Assembly: GCF_017696175.1 (NCBI RefSeq)
Contig: NZ_JAAORE010000002.1
Location: 1 to 64,000, forward strand
DNA: 64,000 nucleotides
Source of the DNA: Prochlorococcus marinus XMU1404
GTDB lineage: Bacteria; Cyanobacteriota; Cyanobacteriia; PCC-6307; Cyanobiaceae
Reading direction: 5' to 3'
This document shows positions 47,716 through 57,181 of this stretch, piece after piece. The position numbers were made by a program, and so were the translations under genes. How positions within the stretch are numbered: position 1 is the stretch's first letter; every line of letters starts with the position of its first letter. The notes beneath the pieces are model-generated. The model did no database searches. It was given only the letters and a program-made list of their open reading frames with translations, and was not told the origin of the DNA.

Positions 47716-49050
47716 TTGAAGGTAAATAAATTGCTAAGAAAGAATTTAATAATTTTTTTTGCGACAACTACATCATGTATATATTTTAATAATTTTGCTG
47801 AGGCAACAGTATTAAATAATAGTCATAAAGAAGTAATTGATCATGTATGGCAAATTGTATATAGAGATTTTCTTGATTCAAATGGTAACTTTAAAAAGTC
47901 TAATTGGATTGAGTTAAGAAAAAAATTTTTATCAAAAAAATACTCTAACAGTGAAGAAGCATATGATGCGATTAGAGATATGCTCTCAAACTTGGATGAT
48001 TCCTACACAAGATTCTTAGAGCCTAAAGAATTTAACCAGATGAGAATTGATACTTCGGGTGAATTAACTGGAGTTGGTATCCAAATAGTTAAAGATAAAG
48101 AATCTGATGATTTAATTATCGTCTCCCCTATAGAGGATGGTCCTGCTTATGATGCAGGGATAAAGGCAAGAGACAGAATATTATCCATAGATGATATTTC
48201 AACTAAAGGGATGAATATAGAGGATGCAGTGAAATTAATAAGGGGGAAAAGAGGTACTAAAGTAAAGCTAGAAATTCTTAGAGGTTCAAGAACATTTTTT
48301 AAGGTTTTATTAAGAAAAAAGATTGCAATAAAATCTGTTTCAAGTAAAGTAAATCAAACCAATAACGGATTATTAATTGGTTATTTAAGAATTAAACAAT
48401 TTAATGCAAATGCCTCAAGAGAGACGAGAAATGCTATTAAAGATTTAGAAAAAAAACAAGTTGCAGGATATGTTCTTGACTTAAGAAGTAATCCTGGGGG
48501 ATTATTAGAATCAAGCATTGATATATCTAGGCACTTTATTAATAAAGGAATAATAGTTAGTACTTTAAGTAAAGATGGTTCTAAAGAAATAAAAAGAGGA
48601 AATGGGCAAGCTCTAACTGATAAGCCCTTAATTGTTTTAGTTAACGAGAGTTCTGCCAGTGCTAGCGAAATAGTTGCTGGTGCAATAAAAGATAACAGAA
48701 GAGGAAAATTAGTTGGAAAGAAAACTTTCGGCAAAGGTCTAGTTCAATCTATGCGAACTTTAGTTGATGGCTCAGGACTGACTGTCACCGTAGCTAAGTA
48801 TCTTACTCCAAATGGAACGGATATAAATAGATCTGGAATTATCCCAGACATAGAGGTACGAATGAATATCAACCCTATTCTTCAAAGGGAGATTGGGACC
48901 AGAAGAGATAACCAATATAGAACTGGTGAAAAAGAGCTAGTAAATATAATTAAAAGAAATAATCAGATAAGTGAATTTAATCCAAAAACTACAAACCTTA
49001 ATGCGTTCCTAAAAATTAATAAGGAAAATAAAGTATTTTCTTTTAATTAA
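47716..49050 (+). CDS. ctp: Carboxyl-terminal processing protease (CtpA family, S41)
   Basis: The protein has 444 residues from TTG 47716. An N-terminal signal-like helix (LIIFFATTTSCIYFNNFAEA) is followed by the CTP N-terminal domain (NLDDSYTRFLEP), a PDZ domain (GVGIQIVKD to KLEILRG) and the protease core with catalytic Ser in ESSASASEIVAGAIKD and Lys in GKKTFGKGLVQS. Cyanobacterial members process the photosystem II D1 precursor in the lumen; three paralogues are usual, and which one this is cannot be decided here. Confidence 0.9.
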   Translation: MKVNKLLRKNLIIFFATTTSCIYFNNFAEATVLNNSHKEVIDHVWQIVYRDFLDSNGNFKKSNWIELRKKFLSKKYSNSEEAYDAIRDMLSNLDDSYTRFLEPKEFNQMRIDTSGELTGVGIQIVKDKESDDLIIVSPIEDGPAYDAGIKARDRILSIDDISTKGMNIEDAVKLIRGKRGTKVKLEILRGSRTFFKVLLRKKIAIKSVSSKVNQTNNGLLIGYLRIKQFNANASRETRNAIKDLEKKQVAGYVLDLRSNPGGLLESSIDISRHFINKGIIVSTLSKDGSKEIKRGNGQALTDKPLIVLVNESSASASEIVAGAIKDNRRGKLVGKKTFGKGLVQSMRTLVDGSGLTVTVAKYLTPNGTDINRSGIIPDIEVRMNINPILQREIGTRRDNQYRTGEKELVNIIKRNNQISEFNPKTTNLNAFLKINKENKVFSFN

Positions 49051-49961
49051 TTACTCATATCTAACATTCTCTTAATTGGTACATAGGCTCTTTTTATTAT
49101 TTCTGAGTCAAGTTCGATTGACGGGTAATTATTTTTCAGACAATCAAGAATTTTTTCTAAAGTATTTAATTTCATATATGGACACTCGTTACATTTACAA
49201 CCTTCTATGTCGGGGACTTCAATAAAAATTTTGTTAGGTTCTTTCTTCTTCATTTGGTGGATTATTCCAGGTTCAGTTAATACCATGTAAGTTTTAGATG
49301 AATCTTTACTTACGAAATCAAGCAGTTTACTTGTTGATCCAATAAAGTCCGAGAGAAGTAGTAAATTTTGACTACATTCAGGATGAGCAATTACTTTTGA
49401 TCCTGGATTTTGGTATTTTAGTTTTAGTAGTGCTTCTTCACTAAATGATTCATGAACAATACAACTGCCAGGCCATAATTTAAGATTTCTTCCTGAATTT
49501 TTCTGTACCCATCTCCCAAGGTTCTGATCCGGTGCAAATATTATCTTTTTATCTTTAGGTATCTTTTTAATTAATGAGACTGCATTACTACTTGTGCATA
49601 TAAGATCACTTTGCGCTTTTACTTCTGCAGTGCAATTTATATAACTTACTACATAGTGATCTGGATTTTCTTCCCTGAACTTTTGAAATTTATCTGAGGG
49701 ACAATCGTCTGCTAATGAGCATCCTGCGTCAATATCTGGTAATAGAACAATTTTATTTGGGCTAAGAATTTTTGCGGTTTCAGCCATAAAGTGTACCCCG
49801 CAAAAAATGATTATATCTGCATCATTATTTGCTGCTTTTCTAGATAGATCTAATGAATCGCCAATAAAATCTGCAATTTCCTGAATCTCTGGGGCTTGAT
49901 AATAGTGCGCAAGAATAATTGCATTAGCTTTTTTGCAACGCTCCTTTATTTCAGAAATCAA
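49047..49961 (-). CDS. nadA: Quinolinate synthase A
   Basis: TTG 49961 gives 304 residues. Motifs are AIILAHYYQAPEIQEIADF, GDSLDLSRKAA, IIFCGVHFMAETAKIL, YINCTAEVKAQSD, CTSSNAV, HPECSQN and the C-terminal EGCKCNECPYM; three Cys residues bind the 4Fe-4S cluster. It condenses iminoaspartate and dihydroxyacetone phosphate for NAD synthesis. The frame remains open upstream with family-like text (STAKQKSVQNEEDL) back to CTG 50015, without ATG, GTG or TTG, so the true start may be a CTG giving 322 residues. It overlaps ctp by 4 bases. Confidence 0.92.
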   Translation of the reverse strand: MISEIKERCKKANAIILAHYYQAPEIQEIADFIGDSLDLSRKAANNDADIIIFCGVHFMAETAKILSPNKIVLLPDIDAGCSLADDCPSDKFQKFREENPDHYVVSYINCTAEVKAQSDLICTSSNAVSLIKKIPKDKKIIFAPDQNLGRWVQKNSGRNLKLWPGSCIVHESFSEEALLKLKYQNPGSKVIAHPECSQNLLLLSDFIGSTSKLLDFVSKDSSKTYMVLTEPGIIHQMKKKEPNKIFIEVPDIEGCKCNECPYMKLNTLEKILDCLKNNYPSIELDSEIIKRAYVPIKRMLDMSN

Positions 49962-50064
49962 ATCCTCTTCGTTTTGAACTGATTTCTGTTTTGCAGTAGA
50001 AGTTATACTGGTCAGGATTTAGAATATCTCTAAATAGATTATATGCCTTTAACCAGAAAAAATT

Positions 50065-50904
50065 CTGACAAATTTAAAAATTGCTATTGTTGGTGACTGT
50101 CATGGTCAATGGTCTGAATCAGACTTGAAAGTTTTATCGATTATTAAACCGAATATTGTTTTATTTGTTGGTGATATTTCTGATGGGAGTGTCAAAATAA
50201 TTAAAAAAATAAATGAGATCAGAATTCCTACTTTTGTGATTTTAGGAAATCATGATAGAGGGAAGGATTCTACAGGCGAAACTCTCTCAAAGCAGATACG
50301 TGTTCTTGGTGGAAAATATTGTGCATGGGATTTGAAAGTTTTTAATAATCAAATAAATTTACTATCTGCAAGACCATGTAGTTCTGGCGGAGGCTATTAT
50401 CTTTCTAAAGAAGTTAAAGGTGTTTATGGACCTATCACTGAACAAGATTCAATTAATAAAATTATCAAATGTTCGGAAAAGACTGTTGAAAATATACCTT
50501 TAATAATTATGTCTCATGCTGGCCCTTCGGGTTTAGGCTCAGAACCTAAAAGCATTTGTGGGAAAGACTGGAAATTACCCTCTTTAGATTGGGGAGATAG
50601 AGATTTGTCTGTGGCTATTTCTAAAATACAAAAGAGAAGAAAAGTTGATCTTGTAATTTTTGGTCATATGCACAATCGGCTTAAAAGAAATCTTGGTTTA
50701 AGAGAGATGTTTAAGATAGATACCAAAGGAACGATTTATTTCAACACTGCTGTAGTGCCAAGATATAAAACTGATGAAGACGGGAAATTACTAATTAACT
50801 TTTCATGGATTGAGTTTGAAAAAAAGGAATTAAGACATGTTTCTCATCGATGGTATTCAGAGTCTGGTGAAATTTGTGAAGAAGAGAAATTTTTTAAGAT
50901 TTAG
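50065..50904 (+). CDS. Calcineurin-like metallophosphatase (TIGR04168-like), CTG start proposed
   Basis: From CTG 50065 the protein has 279 residues; the first standard start is TTG 50125. The region between encodes the first metal motif (KIAIVGDCHGQWSESDL), which the enzyme needs, so translation must begin before 50125, at CTG 50065 or ATT 50062. An in-frame TAA at 50050 blocks anything earlier. Remaining motifs are FVGDISDG, LGNHDRGKDS, MSHAGPSG and FGHMHNRL, so the two-metal site looks complete. Cyanobacterial and plant members are of unknown substrate. Confidence 0.82.
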   Translation: MTNLKIAIVGDCHGQWSESDLKVLSIIKPNIVLFVGDISDGSVKIIKKINEIRIPTFVILGNHDRGKDSTGETLSKQIRVLGGKYCAWDLKVFNNQINLLSARPCSSGGGYYLSKEVKGVYGPITEQDSINKIIKCSEKTVENIPLIIMSHAGPSGLGSEPKSICGKDWKLPSLDWGDRDLSVAISKIQKRRKVDLVIFGHMHNRLKRNLGLREMFKIDTKGTIYFNTAVVPRYKTDEDGKLLINFSWIEFEKKELRHVSHRWYSESGEICEEEKFFKI

Positions 50905-50921
50905 ATATTTTGGATCATATT

Positions 50922-51719
50922 TTAAGTATTTTTGGGCTTTTCATATCTTGAAAATAATGTTTGAGACAAGATATAACCTGCAATTCCTGCAGCTGTAAAA
51001 GCTAAACCATTTTTAAATAATGGTAATAAATCATTCGTTCTGGATATTATCGGTGCCAAACCAAAAATTCCAAATAACATTCCCCATAAAGGAGAAAGAA
51101 GAGCTAAAAATCCAATTGATATGACTTGACCTTCTTTTCTTGGGGCAGAAGCGAAACCTGCTACTAAACCTCCAAGAATAGATGTACATAACGTCCATAT
51201 ATATTGTTCTTTGGGTAGGCCAGGGACAACTTGACACCCTCCTCTCTCAAGGCAAATCTTTACGGAATTAATTGCATCTAATACTGCGCCATCCTCACCG
51301 TGATCTTTTACATAATATTGATTACCAAATCTTGTTTGAAGTTCAACCCAAAATAACCTTGGCATAAAATTAAAATAAGCCTCTCCGACGTTAAAGTTAA
51401 GTAAATTTCCTCCTCTAGGATCTGCGACTATCAATAAACTTGTCTCATCTAAATCCCAATAGTCCTTTATTGCACTACCAGGAGAACTCTCAAACTGAGA
51501 TAAATATTTAATTTTCCACCCACTTTCAATTTCTAGATTATTGAGTTTGTCCTCTAAAGATTTTTTTTGATTAGGGCTTAACGTTTTAGCTAAATCAATT
51601 ACTGGAGTTTTTACTTCTGGTAAGAGATTTGGATTATTTATAGCGAAAACGGGTTTTTGTGAAATTAAAACTAATATGGATAGAAATATTCCCAATAAAT
51701 AGTTAATCTTTGTAGGCAT
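50922..51719 (-). CDS. TPM-domain (Psb32/TLP18.3-like) protein with membrane helices
   Basis: The protein has 265 residues with a signal peptide (YLLGIFLSILVLISQKPVFA). The TPM domain spans about 38-170 (VIDLAKTLSPNQKKSLEDKL, then LLIVADPRGGNLLNF), followed by three hydrophobic helices (SILGGLVAGFASA and others). Related proteins help photosystem II repair at the thylakoid lumen. Function here is inferred from family. Confidence 0.83.
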   Translation of the reverse strand: MPTKINYLLGIFLSILVLISQKPVFAINNPNLLPEVKTPVIDLAKTLSPNQKKSLEDKLNNLEIESGWKIKYLSQFESSPGSAIKDYWDLDETSLLIVADPRGGNLLNFNVGEAYFNFMPRLFWVELQTRFGNQYYVKDHGEDGAVLDAINSVKICLERGGCQVVPGLPKEQYIWTLCTSILGGLVAGFASAPRKEGQVISIGFLALLSPLWGMLFGIFGLAPIISRTNDLLPLFKNGLAFTAAGIAGYILSQTLFSRYEKPKNT

Positions 51720-51750
51720 AAATAAGTTTTATCTTTTTATATTTTCGCCG

Positions 51751-52941
51751 ATGAATAGCTTACCTGCGAATAATCCGGATTGGTTAGTAAAAAAAATAAA
51801 AAAAATGGGAGGCACTATAAGTTTTTATGACTTTATGAATTTTGTTTTAAATGATCCTATTAATGGTTATTACGGCAGCGGAAAAGCTGAGTTAGGCGTT
51901 CGAGGGGATTTCGTCACATCACCCTCTTTATCTGATGACTTTGCTTTTTTGGCTGGTAGACAGATAGAAGATTGGTTAATTCAGTTCAAAAGTAGTTTTT
52001 TATGTAATCAGAAATTAGCTGTAATTGAATTTGGAGCTGGAGATGGAAGCTTTATGAGTGGATTAATTAAATATTTCTTAGAAAATAGTAAGAATTTTTT
52101 GGAAGGAGTTTCTTTTGTAATTATTGAACCTAATGAAGGGATGGTAGAAAAACAAAAAAATAAATTGGAGGAATTTTTAAATTTAGGTATTGATATTTTG
52201 TGGAAAGGTTTGGAAGAAGTAGAAGAAAATAATATAAATGGAATAGTTGTTGCGAATGAGGTTTTAGATGCTCTGCCAGTAGAGAGAATAACCTTCTCAA
52301 AAGGAAAATTACTTCGACAAGCGGTTTCTGTAGACAAAAATTCAAATAAATTATTTTTTGATGAAATGCCAATTACAAGTGAATTGGGAAAAAGTATTGA
52401 ACTTGCTAAAAGTGAGTTGGGAATCACTATCCCGCCTGTAGATGCTATTGAAGGATGGACAACCGAATGGCATGTAGATAATTCAAAATGGTTAGAAGCT
52501 ATTTATGGAAAAATCAATAATGGTATTTTATTGATAATTGATTACGCTAAAGAAGCTAAAAAATACTATAACTCTAAGAATTCTGATGGGACGATAGTTT
52601 CTTATGAAAATCAAAAAATGAATAATAATGTACTAGATTCTCCTGGATATTGCGACTTAACATCTCATGTGTGCATAGAAACTTTAATTAATGATGCTGA
52701 GACTCTTGGATTTAATACTGTTGGAATAACCAAACAAGGAGAGGCTTTGTTGGCACTTGGATTGGCAGAGAGACTTTATGGAATTCAGAGGGAATTTAAG
52801 GAGGATTTGTCAAATGCTCTTTTAAGAAGAGAGGCATTACTTAGACTCGTAGATCCTGTAAGTCTAGGTGATTTTAAGTGGTTTGTTTTTAATAAATTTA
52901 AGGAGAAGGGAATGAATATAAATTCAACCTGTTTGCGTTAA
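51751..52941 (+). CDS. MidA/NDUFAF7-like SAM-dependent methyltransferase
   Basis: The protein has 396 residues. Family text includes [34 protein letters not shown], the SAM loop [15 protein letters not shown] and [15 protein letters not shown]. Mitochondrial members methylate an arginine of complex I; the substrate in cyanobacteria is not established, although NDH-1 is a natural guess. It converges on aroB, overlapping by 4 bases. Confidence 0.85.
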   Translation: MNSLPANNPDWLVKKIKKMGGTISFYDFMNFVLNDPINGYYGSGKAELGVRGDFVTSPSLSDDFAFLAGRQIEDWLIQFKSSFLCNQKLAVIEFGAGDGSFMSGLIKYFLENSKNFLEGVSFVIIEPNEGMVEKQKNKLEEFLNLGIDILWKGLEEVEENNINGIVVANEVLDALPVERITFSKGKLLRQAVSVDKNSNKLFFDEMPITSELGKSIELAKSELGITIPPVDAIEGWTTEWHVDNSKWLEAIYGKINNGILLIIDYAKEAKKYYNSKNSDGTIVSYENQKMNNNVLDSPGYCDLTSHVCIETLINDAETLGFNTVGITKQGEALLALGLAERLYGIQREFKEDLSNALLRREALLRLVDPVSLGDFKWFVFNKFKEKGMNINSTCLR

Positions 52942-54029
52942 GAAAAAAACTTTAAAAATAATGCATCCTCTACGTCATCATATATATCCACTTCACCAAT
53001 TCCTTTCGGTAATATAAATCTCATTTTGCCATCACGAACTTTTTTATCGCCCATAAGTATTTTAAGAACGTCTTCTTTATTTATTTGTGGGATCGCGGTA
53101 GGAAGATTGTAACTCCTCAAAAGATTCTTCTGTCTTTCTAATTCTTCTTTAGACCATAACCCTTTCTCAATTGCTATTTCCCCCGCAATATTCATACCAA
53201 TTGATATTGCCTCACCATGTAGAAATTTGCCGTATCCACATAAATTTTCAATAACATGACCAAAAGAATGACCATAATTCAATATTGCTCTAACACCATT
53301 CTCATGTTCGTCTTGAGAAACGATATGAGACTTTGTTTTTATTGAACTATTAATTATTTTAATTAGATAATCATTCTTGAGATTTATAAGTTCATTTTTG
53401 TTATTTTCAATTTCTAAGTATTCAAAAAGTTCTTTATCTCTTATTACTCCGTATTTTATTACTTCGGCCATGCCTGCATTAAATTCTCTTTTGGGCAAAC
53501 TTTTTAAAGTTTCTGGATCAATAAAAACTGCTTTAGGTTGATTAAAAGCTCCAATTAAATTTTTACCTTTTGGATGATTTACTCCTGTTTTTCCTCCCAC
53601 AGATGAATCAACCATTGATAATAATGTTGTTGGAATCTGAATATATTCGATACCTCTCAGCCAAGTGGCAGCTGCGAAGCCACTTACATCTCCAACAATT
53701 CCTCCTCCAAGGGCAATAATTATTGAATTTCTATCTAAGCCAAATTCAAATGCAACATCATATATTTCACTTAAGGTTTTTAAGTTTTTATATGATTCTC
53801 CAGCCTTGATGAGGAACATTTTGGCCTGAAATTGATTCTCTTTTAAATTATTTAGGAATTTTTCTCCATACAAATTTGATATTTCTTCATTTGAAATCAC
53901 AAGTATTTTTCTATTCTTTGTTATTCCAATTTTTAAAAGTTCTTCGCTGATATTATTCAGTATCCCTGCTTCTAGAGTTACTTCGTATGACTTATCACCT
54001 AATGGGACTAGTATTTTTCTCTTATTCAC
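52938..54029 (-). CDS. aroB: 3-dehydroquinate synthase
   Basis: The protein has 363 residues, the typical length. NAD and metal motifs are [47 protein letters not shown] and HGEAISIG. It makes dehydroquinate from DAHP, the second step of the shikimate pathway, in the cytoplasm. Confidence 0.96.
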   Translation of the reverse strand: MNKRKILVPLGDKSYEVTLEAGILNNISEELLKIGITKNRKILVISNEEISNLYGEKFLNNLKENQFQAKMFLIKAGESYKNLKTLSEIYDVAFEFGLDRNSIIIALGGGIVGDVSGFAAATWLRGIEYIQIPTTLLSMVDSSVGGKTGVNHPKGKNLIGAFNQPKAVFIDPETLKSLPKREFNAGMAEVIKYGVIRDKELFEYLEIENNKNELINLKNDYLIKIINSSIKTKSHIVSQDEHENGVRAILNYGHSFGHVIENLCGYGKFLHGEAISIGMNIAGEIAIEKGLWSKEELERQKNLLRSYNLPTAIPQINKEDVLKILMGDKKVRDGKMRFILPKGIGEVDIYDDVEDALFLKFFS

Positions 54030-54154
54030 AATTGATTACCTAGTGAAAATTTATAAATATTTGGTATTAAATACTTTATATATTAGCAAAATCTAAGCTC
54101 TAGATACTTAAAAAATCAGTTGTTAAGAATTAGAAATGGTAATAAAATCATGCT

Positions 54155-55345
54155 ATGAGTTTTAAAAAAAATATAAACGATATTAAGAAAAATTATTCCC
54201 TAGGAATAATTGGTGGTGGTCAACTAGCTTTGATGCTAACCGAGGCAGCACAAAAAAGAGATTTAGAAGTATGTGTGCAAACAAAATCTTGTGATGATCC
54301 TGCTGGTTCAAAAGCAGATCATGTCATAGAAGCTGATCCTTTAAAAATAAGAGGTAATAAATCATTAATTAATGAGTGTGAAAAAATAATTTTTGAAAAT
54401 GAATGGATAAAAATTGATAAATTAAATTTAATTGACAATAAGGATATTTTTGTTCCAAGCCTTAATGCAATTAAGCCATTAGTAGATAGATTTTCTCAAA
54501 AAAAATTAATAGATAGAATGAATATCCCATGCCCAAAATGGATAAGTATTGAAGATTTTAAAAATCTCTCGGATGAAGAAATCAATAATTGGACTTTTCC
54601 TCTAATGGCAAAATCAAATAAAGGTGGATATGACGGTAAAGGGAACAGAAAAATAAAGACAAAAGAAGATTTAGATTCTTTTTTAAAAGAAAATAATTCT
54701 GATGAATGGTTAATAGAAGAATGGATAGAGTATGAAAAGGAATTAGCTCTTGTTGGTTCGAGAGATAGGACCGGTAAGATAAGATTCTTTCCAATCGTTG
54801 AGACATTCCAATCAAACCATGTTTGTGATTGGGTTCTTGCACCTGGAACAAATGAATATGATTTGAACTTATTTGCAATAAATATTTTCTCTTCAATAGT
54901 CAATGAACTTAATTACGTTGGAGTTTTGGCTATTGAATTCTTCTATGGAGACAATGGTCTTTTAGTTAATGAAATAGCTCCTAGAACACATAACTCAGCT
55001 CATTTCTCTATTGAAGCTTGTACTTCAAGTCAGTTTGATCAATATGTTTGTATTTCTTCTGGGATGATGCCGCCTGAAATTAAAATGAACTGTGAAGGGG
55101 CAATTATGATAAATCTACTGGGATTAAGAAAGAATTTCCCAATCTCAATGGAGACCAGAATTAAAATGTTATCTGAAATTGAGGGTTCTAATATTCATTC
55201 TTATGGCAAATCTCGCGAAATTCTGGGAAGAAAAATGGCTCACATCACATTTTTATTAAATGGTAAAACGCATTCAGAAAGATATGATGAAGCTCAAGTT
55301 TTATTAACTATGGTAAGAGACATATGGCCATCTCCAAATGCATAA
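54155..55345 (+). CDS. purK: N5-carboxyaminoimidazole ribonucleotide synthase
   Basis: The protein has 396 residues in the ATP-grasp fold: LGIIGGGQLALMLTEAAQKR, PLMAKSNKGGYDGKGN, EEWIEYEKELALVGSRD, NEIAPRTHNSAHFSIEAC and TSQFDQYV. It converts AIR plus bicarbonate to N5-CAIR in purine synthesis. The 6S RNA gene follows directly, an arrangement known from cyanobacteria. Confidence 0.95.
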   Translation: MSFKKNINDIKKNYSLGIIGGGQLALMLTEAAQKRDLEVCVQTKSCDDPAGSKADHVIEADPLKIRGNKSLINECEKIIFENEWIKIDKLNLIDNKDIFVPSLNAIKPLVDRFSQKKLIDRMNIPCPKWISIEDFKNLSDEEINNWTFPLMAKSNKGGYDGKGNRKIKTKEDLDSFLKENNSDEWLIEEWIEYEKELALVGSRDRTGKIRFFPIVETFQSNHVCDWVLAPGTNEYDLNLFAINIFSSIVNELNYVGVLAIEFFYGDNGLLVNEIAPRTHNSAHFSIEACTSSQFDQYVCISSGMMPPEIKMNCEGAIMINLLGLRKNFPISMETRIKMLSEIEGSNIHSYGKSREILGRKMAHITFLLNGKTHSERYDEAQVLLTMVRDIWPSPNA

Positions 55346-55361
55346 AAAAATAAGTTAGAGT

Positions 55362-55546
55362 TAGGTTACTGGATCTTTGGTTAAGTTCTTCTTTATGTGC
55401 TCTGATCTGACTCTCTTTCGACATGAGGAGACTGTCGTGATGCGGTAGTAAACCGATCTTGTAATCGGAAACGAAAGCCCACTTTGAATCCTCTTCTGGC
55501 ATTTCCAGGTCGATGCAGCAGAGAACTGACGGGGATCCGGTATTAC
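55362..55546 (+). ncRNA. ssaA: 6S RNA (regulator of RNA polymerase)
   Basis: Downstream of purK lies a gene-free, GC-richer stretch of about 185 bases. Its ends pair as a closing stem (TACTGGATC at 55367-55375 with GATCCGGTA at 55534-55542, one G-U pair), and the middle contains GC-rich arms such as CCGATCTTGTAATCGG. Cyanobacterial 6S RNA is typically encoded beside purK and has this long, bulged rod shape that mimics an open promoter. Position, length and closing stem support the call; the exact ends are estimates. Confidence 0.82.
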
Positions 55547-55590
55547 CTATCAAATGCTCACTATAACTGGCTTTTGGTAGGTATTTTATG
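55544..55590 (+). terminator. Probable terminator behind 6S RNA
   Basis: TACCTATCAAA (55544-55554) pairs with TTTGGTAGGTA (55573-55583) with one G-U pair. The loop is long (18 bases), and a short T-run follows. Confidence 0.5.
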
Positions 55591-55653
55591 TTTTAGGAAT
55601 AGCCGAGATTTTTTTGTTCTCTATCAGTGTAAATAATTTGTTTGCCAAAATAC

Positions 55654-55701
55654 TTGACTATCCATTTCTAATGCGTTTATATTAATAGTACACTTGTATT
55701 A
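55654..55701 (+). promoter_or_regulatory. Promoter with candidate LexA (SOS) box upstream of first DUF1651 gene
   Basis: TTGACT (55654) and TATATT (55678) form a -35/-10 pair spaced 18 bases. Just downstream, TAGTACACTTGTATTA (55686-55701) is a near-palindrome fitting the cyanobacterial LexA consensus RGTACNNNDGTWCB except for T in place of C. The expected start site falls within the box, a layout suited to repression. The same arrangement precedes the paralogue at 58149. Confidence 0.6.
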
Positions 55702-55708
55702 CTAAGAA

Positions 55709-56008
55709 ATGACTTTAGGAGGAGCTAATGTTTGGACTAATTTTTCTTACGGTTATCGTAATGAGTCCCCAAGTGGTTGGTTGCTTAGTCCAGACCGCAG
55801 CAGATTAATTTTATTTACAAGGAATAAAAAATCTCCAAGAAATAGTATGAGAATTTTTGCTCATACATATTATGCAAATGATCTTGGTGAGCCAATGGCA
55901 ATTAAATCATCCACTCAAATATATCTGGATAATGCCTGGGATAAATGGCATGACCTTCAATTAGAAGGTTGGACTTTTGAAGAACTTGAATTACCTGAAT
56001 CAGTATGA
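55709..56008 (+). CDS. DUF1651 family protein
   Basis: The protein has 99 residues and is rich in aromatic and basic residues. The pattern SGWLLSPDRSRLILF, followed by a strand-rich middle and WDKWHDLQLEGW, matches the picocyanobacterial DUF1651 family. Function is unknown. It is similar to the protein at 58149, and both have nearly identical upstream regions. Its stop overlaps the next ATG (ATGA), so the next gene is coupled. Confidence 0.75.
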   Translation: MTLGGANVWTNFSYGYRNESPSGWLLSPDRSRLILFTRNKKSPRNSMRIFAHTYYANDLGEPMAIKSSTQIYLDNAWDKWHDLQLEGWTFEELELPESV

Positions 56009-56145
56009 CTAACCTAAACCCAATCAAAAAGAAACTATCAAAAGCACATAGAAAGATATCTATGCAAGACCCATCAAAATTATTAGCAGAATTTTTTAAT
56101 GGTATTGTCATTGAACTTGATGAAGAATATAAATATGACTCATAA
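56005..56145 (+). CDS. Small basic protein (46 residues) coupled to DUF1651
   Basis: ATG 56005 overlaps the DUF1651 stop by 4 bases and TAA is at 56143. The protein starts MTNLNPIKKKLSKAHRKIS and ends in an acidic tail. No family recognised. Overlaps on both sides support translation as part of one operon. Confidence 0.55.
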   Translation: MTNLNPIKKKLSKAHRKISMQDPSKLLAEFFNGIVIELDEEYKYDS

Positions 56146-56287
56146 AGAATTGATAGATCAAGTTTCCGCAAATTTATTTAAGCAAAGTGGAAAGTTAGAA
56201 AGCAGAAGATCTTGGTTGGCAATGAGAAATTATCTTGAACAATTAGACAGAGAACAACTTAAATCCATGCTTAAGGACCACGGATGA
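56135..56287 (+). CDS. Small helical protein (50 residues), third gene of the DUF1651 operon
   Basis: ATG 56135 gives 50 residues (MTHKELIDQVSANLFKQSGK onward); a GTG or ATG earlier in the frame (56099) would extend it by 12 residues into the previous gene. The protein is charged and all-helical with EQLDREQLKSML near its end. It overlaps the preceding gene by 11 bases. Function unknown. Confidence 0.6.
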   Translation: MTHKELIDQVSANLFKQSGKLESRRSWLAMRNYLEQLDREQLKSMLKDHG

Positions 56288-56297
56288 TTTAAAAACA

Positions 56298-56411
56298 TTA
56301 TTTAGTTTTTATTTTTTTCTTAATTCTAAGAAAACCGTAAGTTCCAAAACCAACCAAAAACAAGTCCAAATAAATATGCCAAGTAGGAAAAATCTGATGA
56401 ACTAATTCCAT
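56298..56411 (-). CDS. 37-residue single-helix membrane protein coupled to ligase-like gene
   Basis: ATG 56411 shares one base with the stop of the ligase-like gene (TAATG) and TAA lies at 56298. It has one membrane segment (IYLDLFLVGFGTYGFL) and a very basic tail (RIKKKIKTK). The stop-start overlap is the main support. Confidence 0.55.
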   Translation of the reverse strand: MELVHQIFPTWHIYLDLFLVGFGTYGFLRIKKKIKTK

Positions 56412-57160
56412 TAACTTTTTATTGCCATTTGCCAATAAGGATAATCTAAATTTGATTTTTCTCTAATTAATTGTAATTTTCTAGAATTTATCTTTACTAC
56501 TATCCCATCTGTTGGATATTTCCTAAATAGCTTCCCCTCTAGCCATTGTTTTCTAAATACTTTAACTTGGCTCGTAAAGTTGCATGAAATATCTTCTGGT
56601 ATCGTGAAGCCAAGTTTAGAAAGACACTTTTTGGACTCATATTGGTTAAGTTTTGAATTAATTATTTGAAATGCACAGAAGCTAAGGCTTTCAGAAAATC
56701 CTTCTTTAGCTCTGAGAAATCTAGAGGCGATTCTTTGAGAGATATGTGGACTTTGATTGGGTGCGTATAATTCCCCTCTAACTTGAAGAACTCCTCTTAA
56801 AGAGAGTTTATTTGGAATGTTTTGAAATTTTATAAGTTTACTAGTAACGTTACTTCCTTTTCTTGAAATTGCTTTCTCCAAGTTTCCATTAATGTATTGC
56901 AAAGCAACAGCACAACCATCAATTTTAGGTTCAATTAATAATCTAGTATCTGCTAATAATCCTTTCAAAAATTCATCAACTGAACCCTTTTCTAATGAAG
57001 GTAAAACTAGTTTATTTTTCCTTCTGAAGTAATCACAATTGGGGTTAATTCTCAATAAATTCTTTTCAAGTTGGTCGAACTGCTTATCAGAAATTAAAGC
57101 ATTCCCATTTCTATAATTATCTTCATACCATTCAATTCGCTCTTCTAAATAAGTCTTCAT
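56411..57160 (-). CDS. Stand-alone NAD-dependent DNA ligase adenylation domain
   Basis: The protein has 249 residues. A short Ia-like region (YEDNYRNGNALISDKQFDQL) precedes the nucleotidyltransferase motifs: the adenylated Lys in EPKIDGCAVAL, SRKGSN, VRGELYAP, PTDGIVVKIN and the final PYWQMAIK. NAD-dependent LigA continues for 400 further residues (OB fold, zinc finger, HhH, BRCT), all absent here. The motif set is intact, so adenylation may still occur. It could be a repair accessory, a LigB-like remnant or a phage-derived gene. The main ligA is not in this window. Confidence 0.82.
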   Translation of the reverse strand: MKTYLEERIEWYEDNYRNGNALISDKQFDQLEKNLLRINPNCDYFRRKNKLVLPSLEKGSVDEFLKGLLADTRLLIEPKIDGCAVALQYINGNLEKAISRKGSNVTSKLIKFQNIPNKLSLRGVLQVRGELYAPNQSPHISQRIASRFLRAKEGFSESLSFCAFQIINSKLNQYESKKCLSKLGFTIPEDISCNFTSQVKVFRKQWLEGKLFRKYPTDGIVVKINSRKLQLIREKSNLDYPYWQMAIKS

Positions 57161-57181
57161 TTAATAAGATGGCTTAAGTTT

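Noticed and set aside
55308-55553. 81-residue minus-strand ORF after purK
   Set aside because: It lies across the 6S RNA gene and has no coding features beyond being open.
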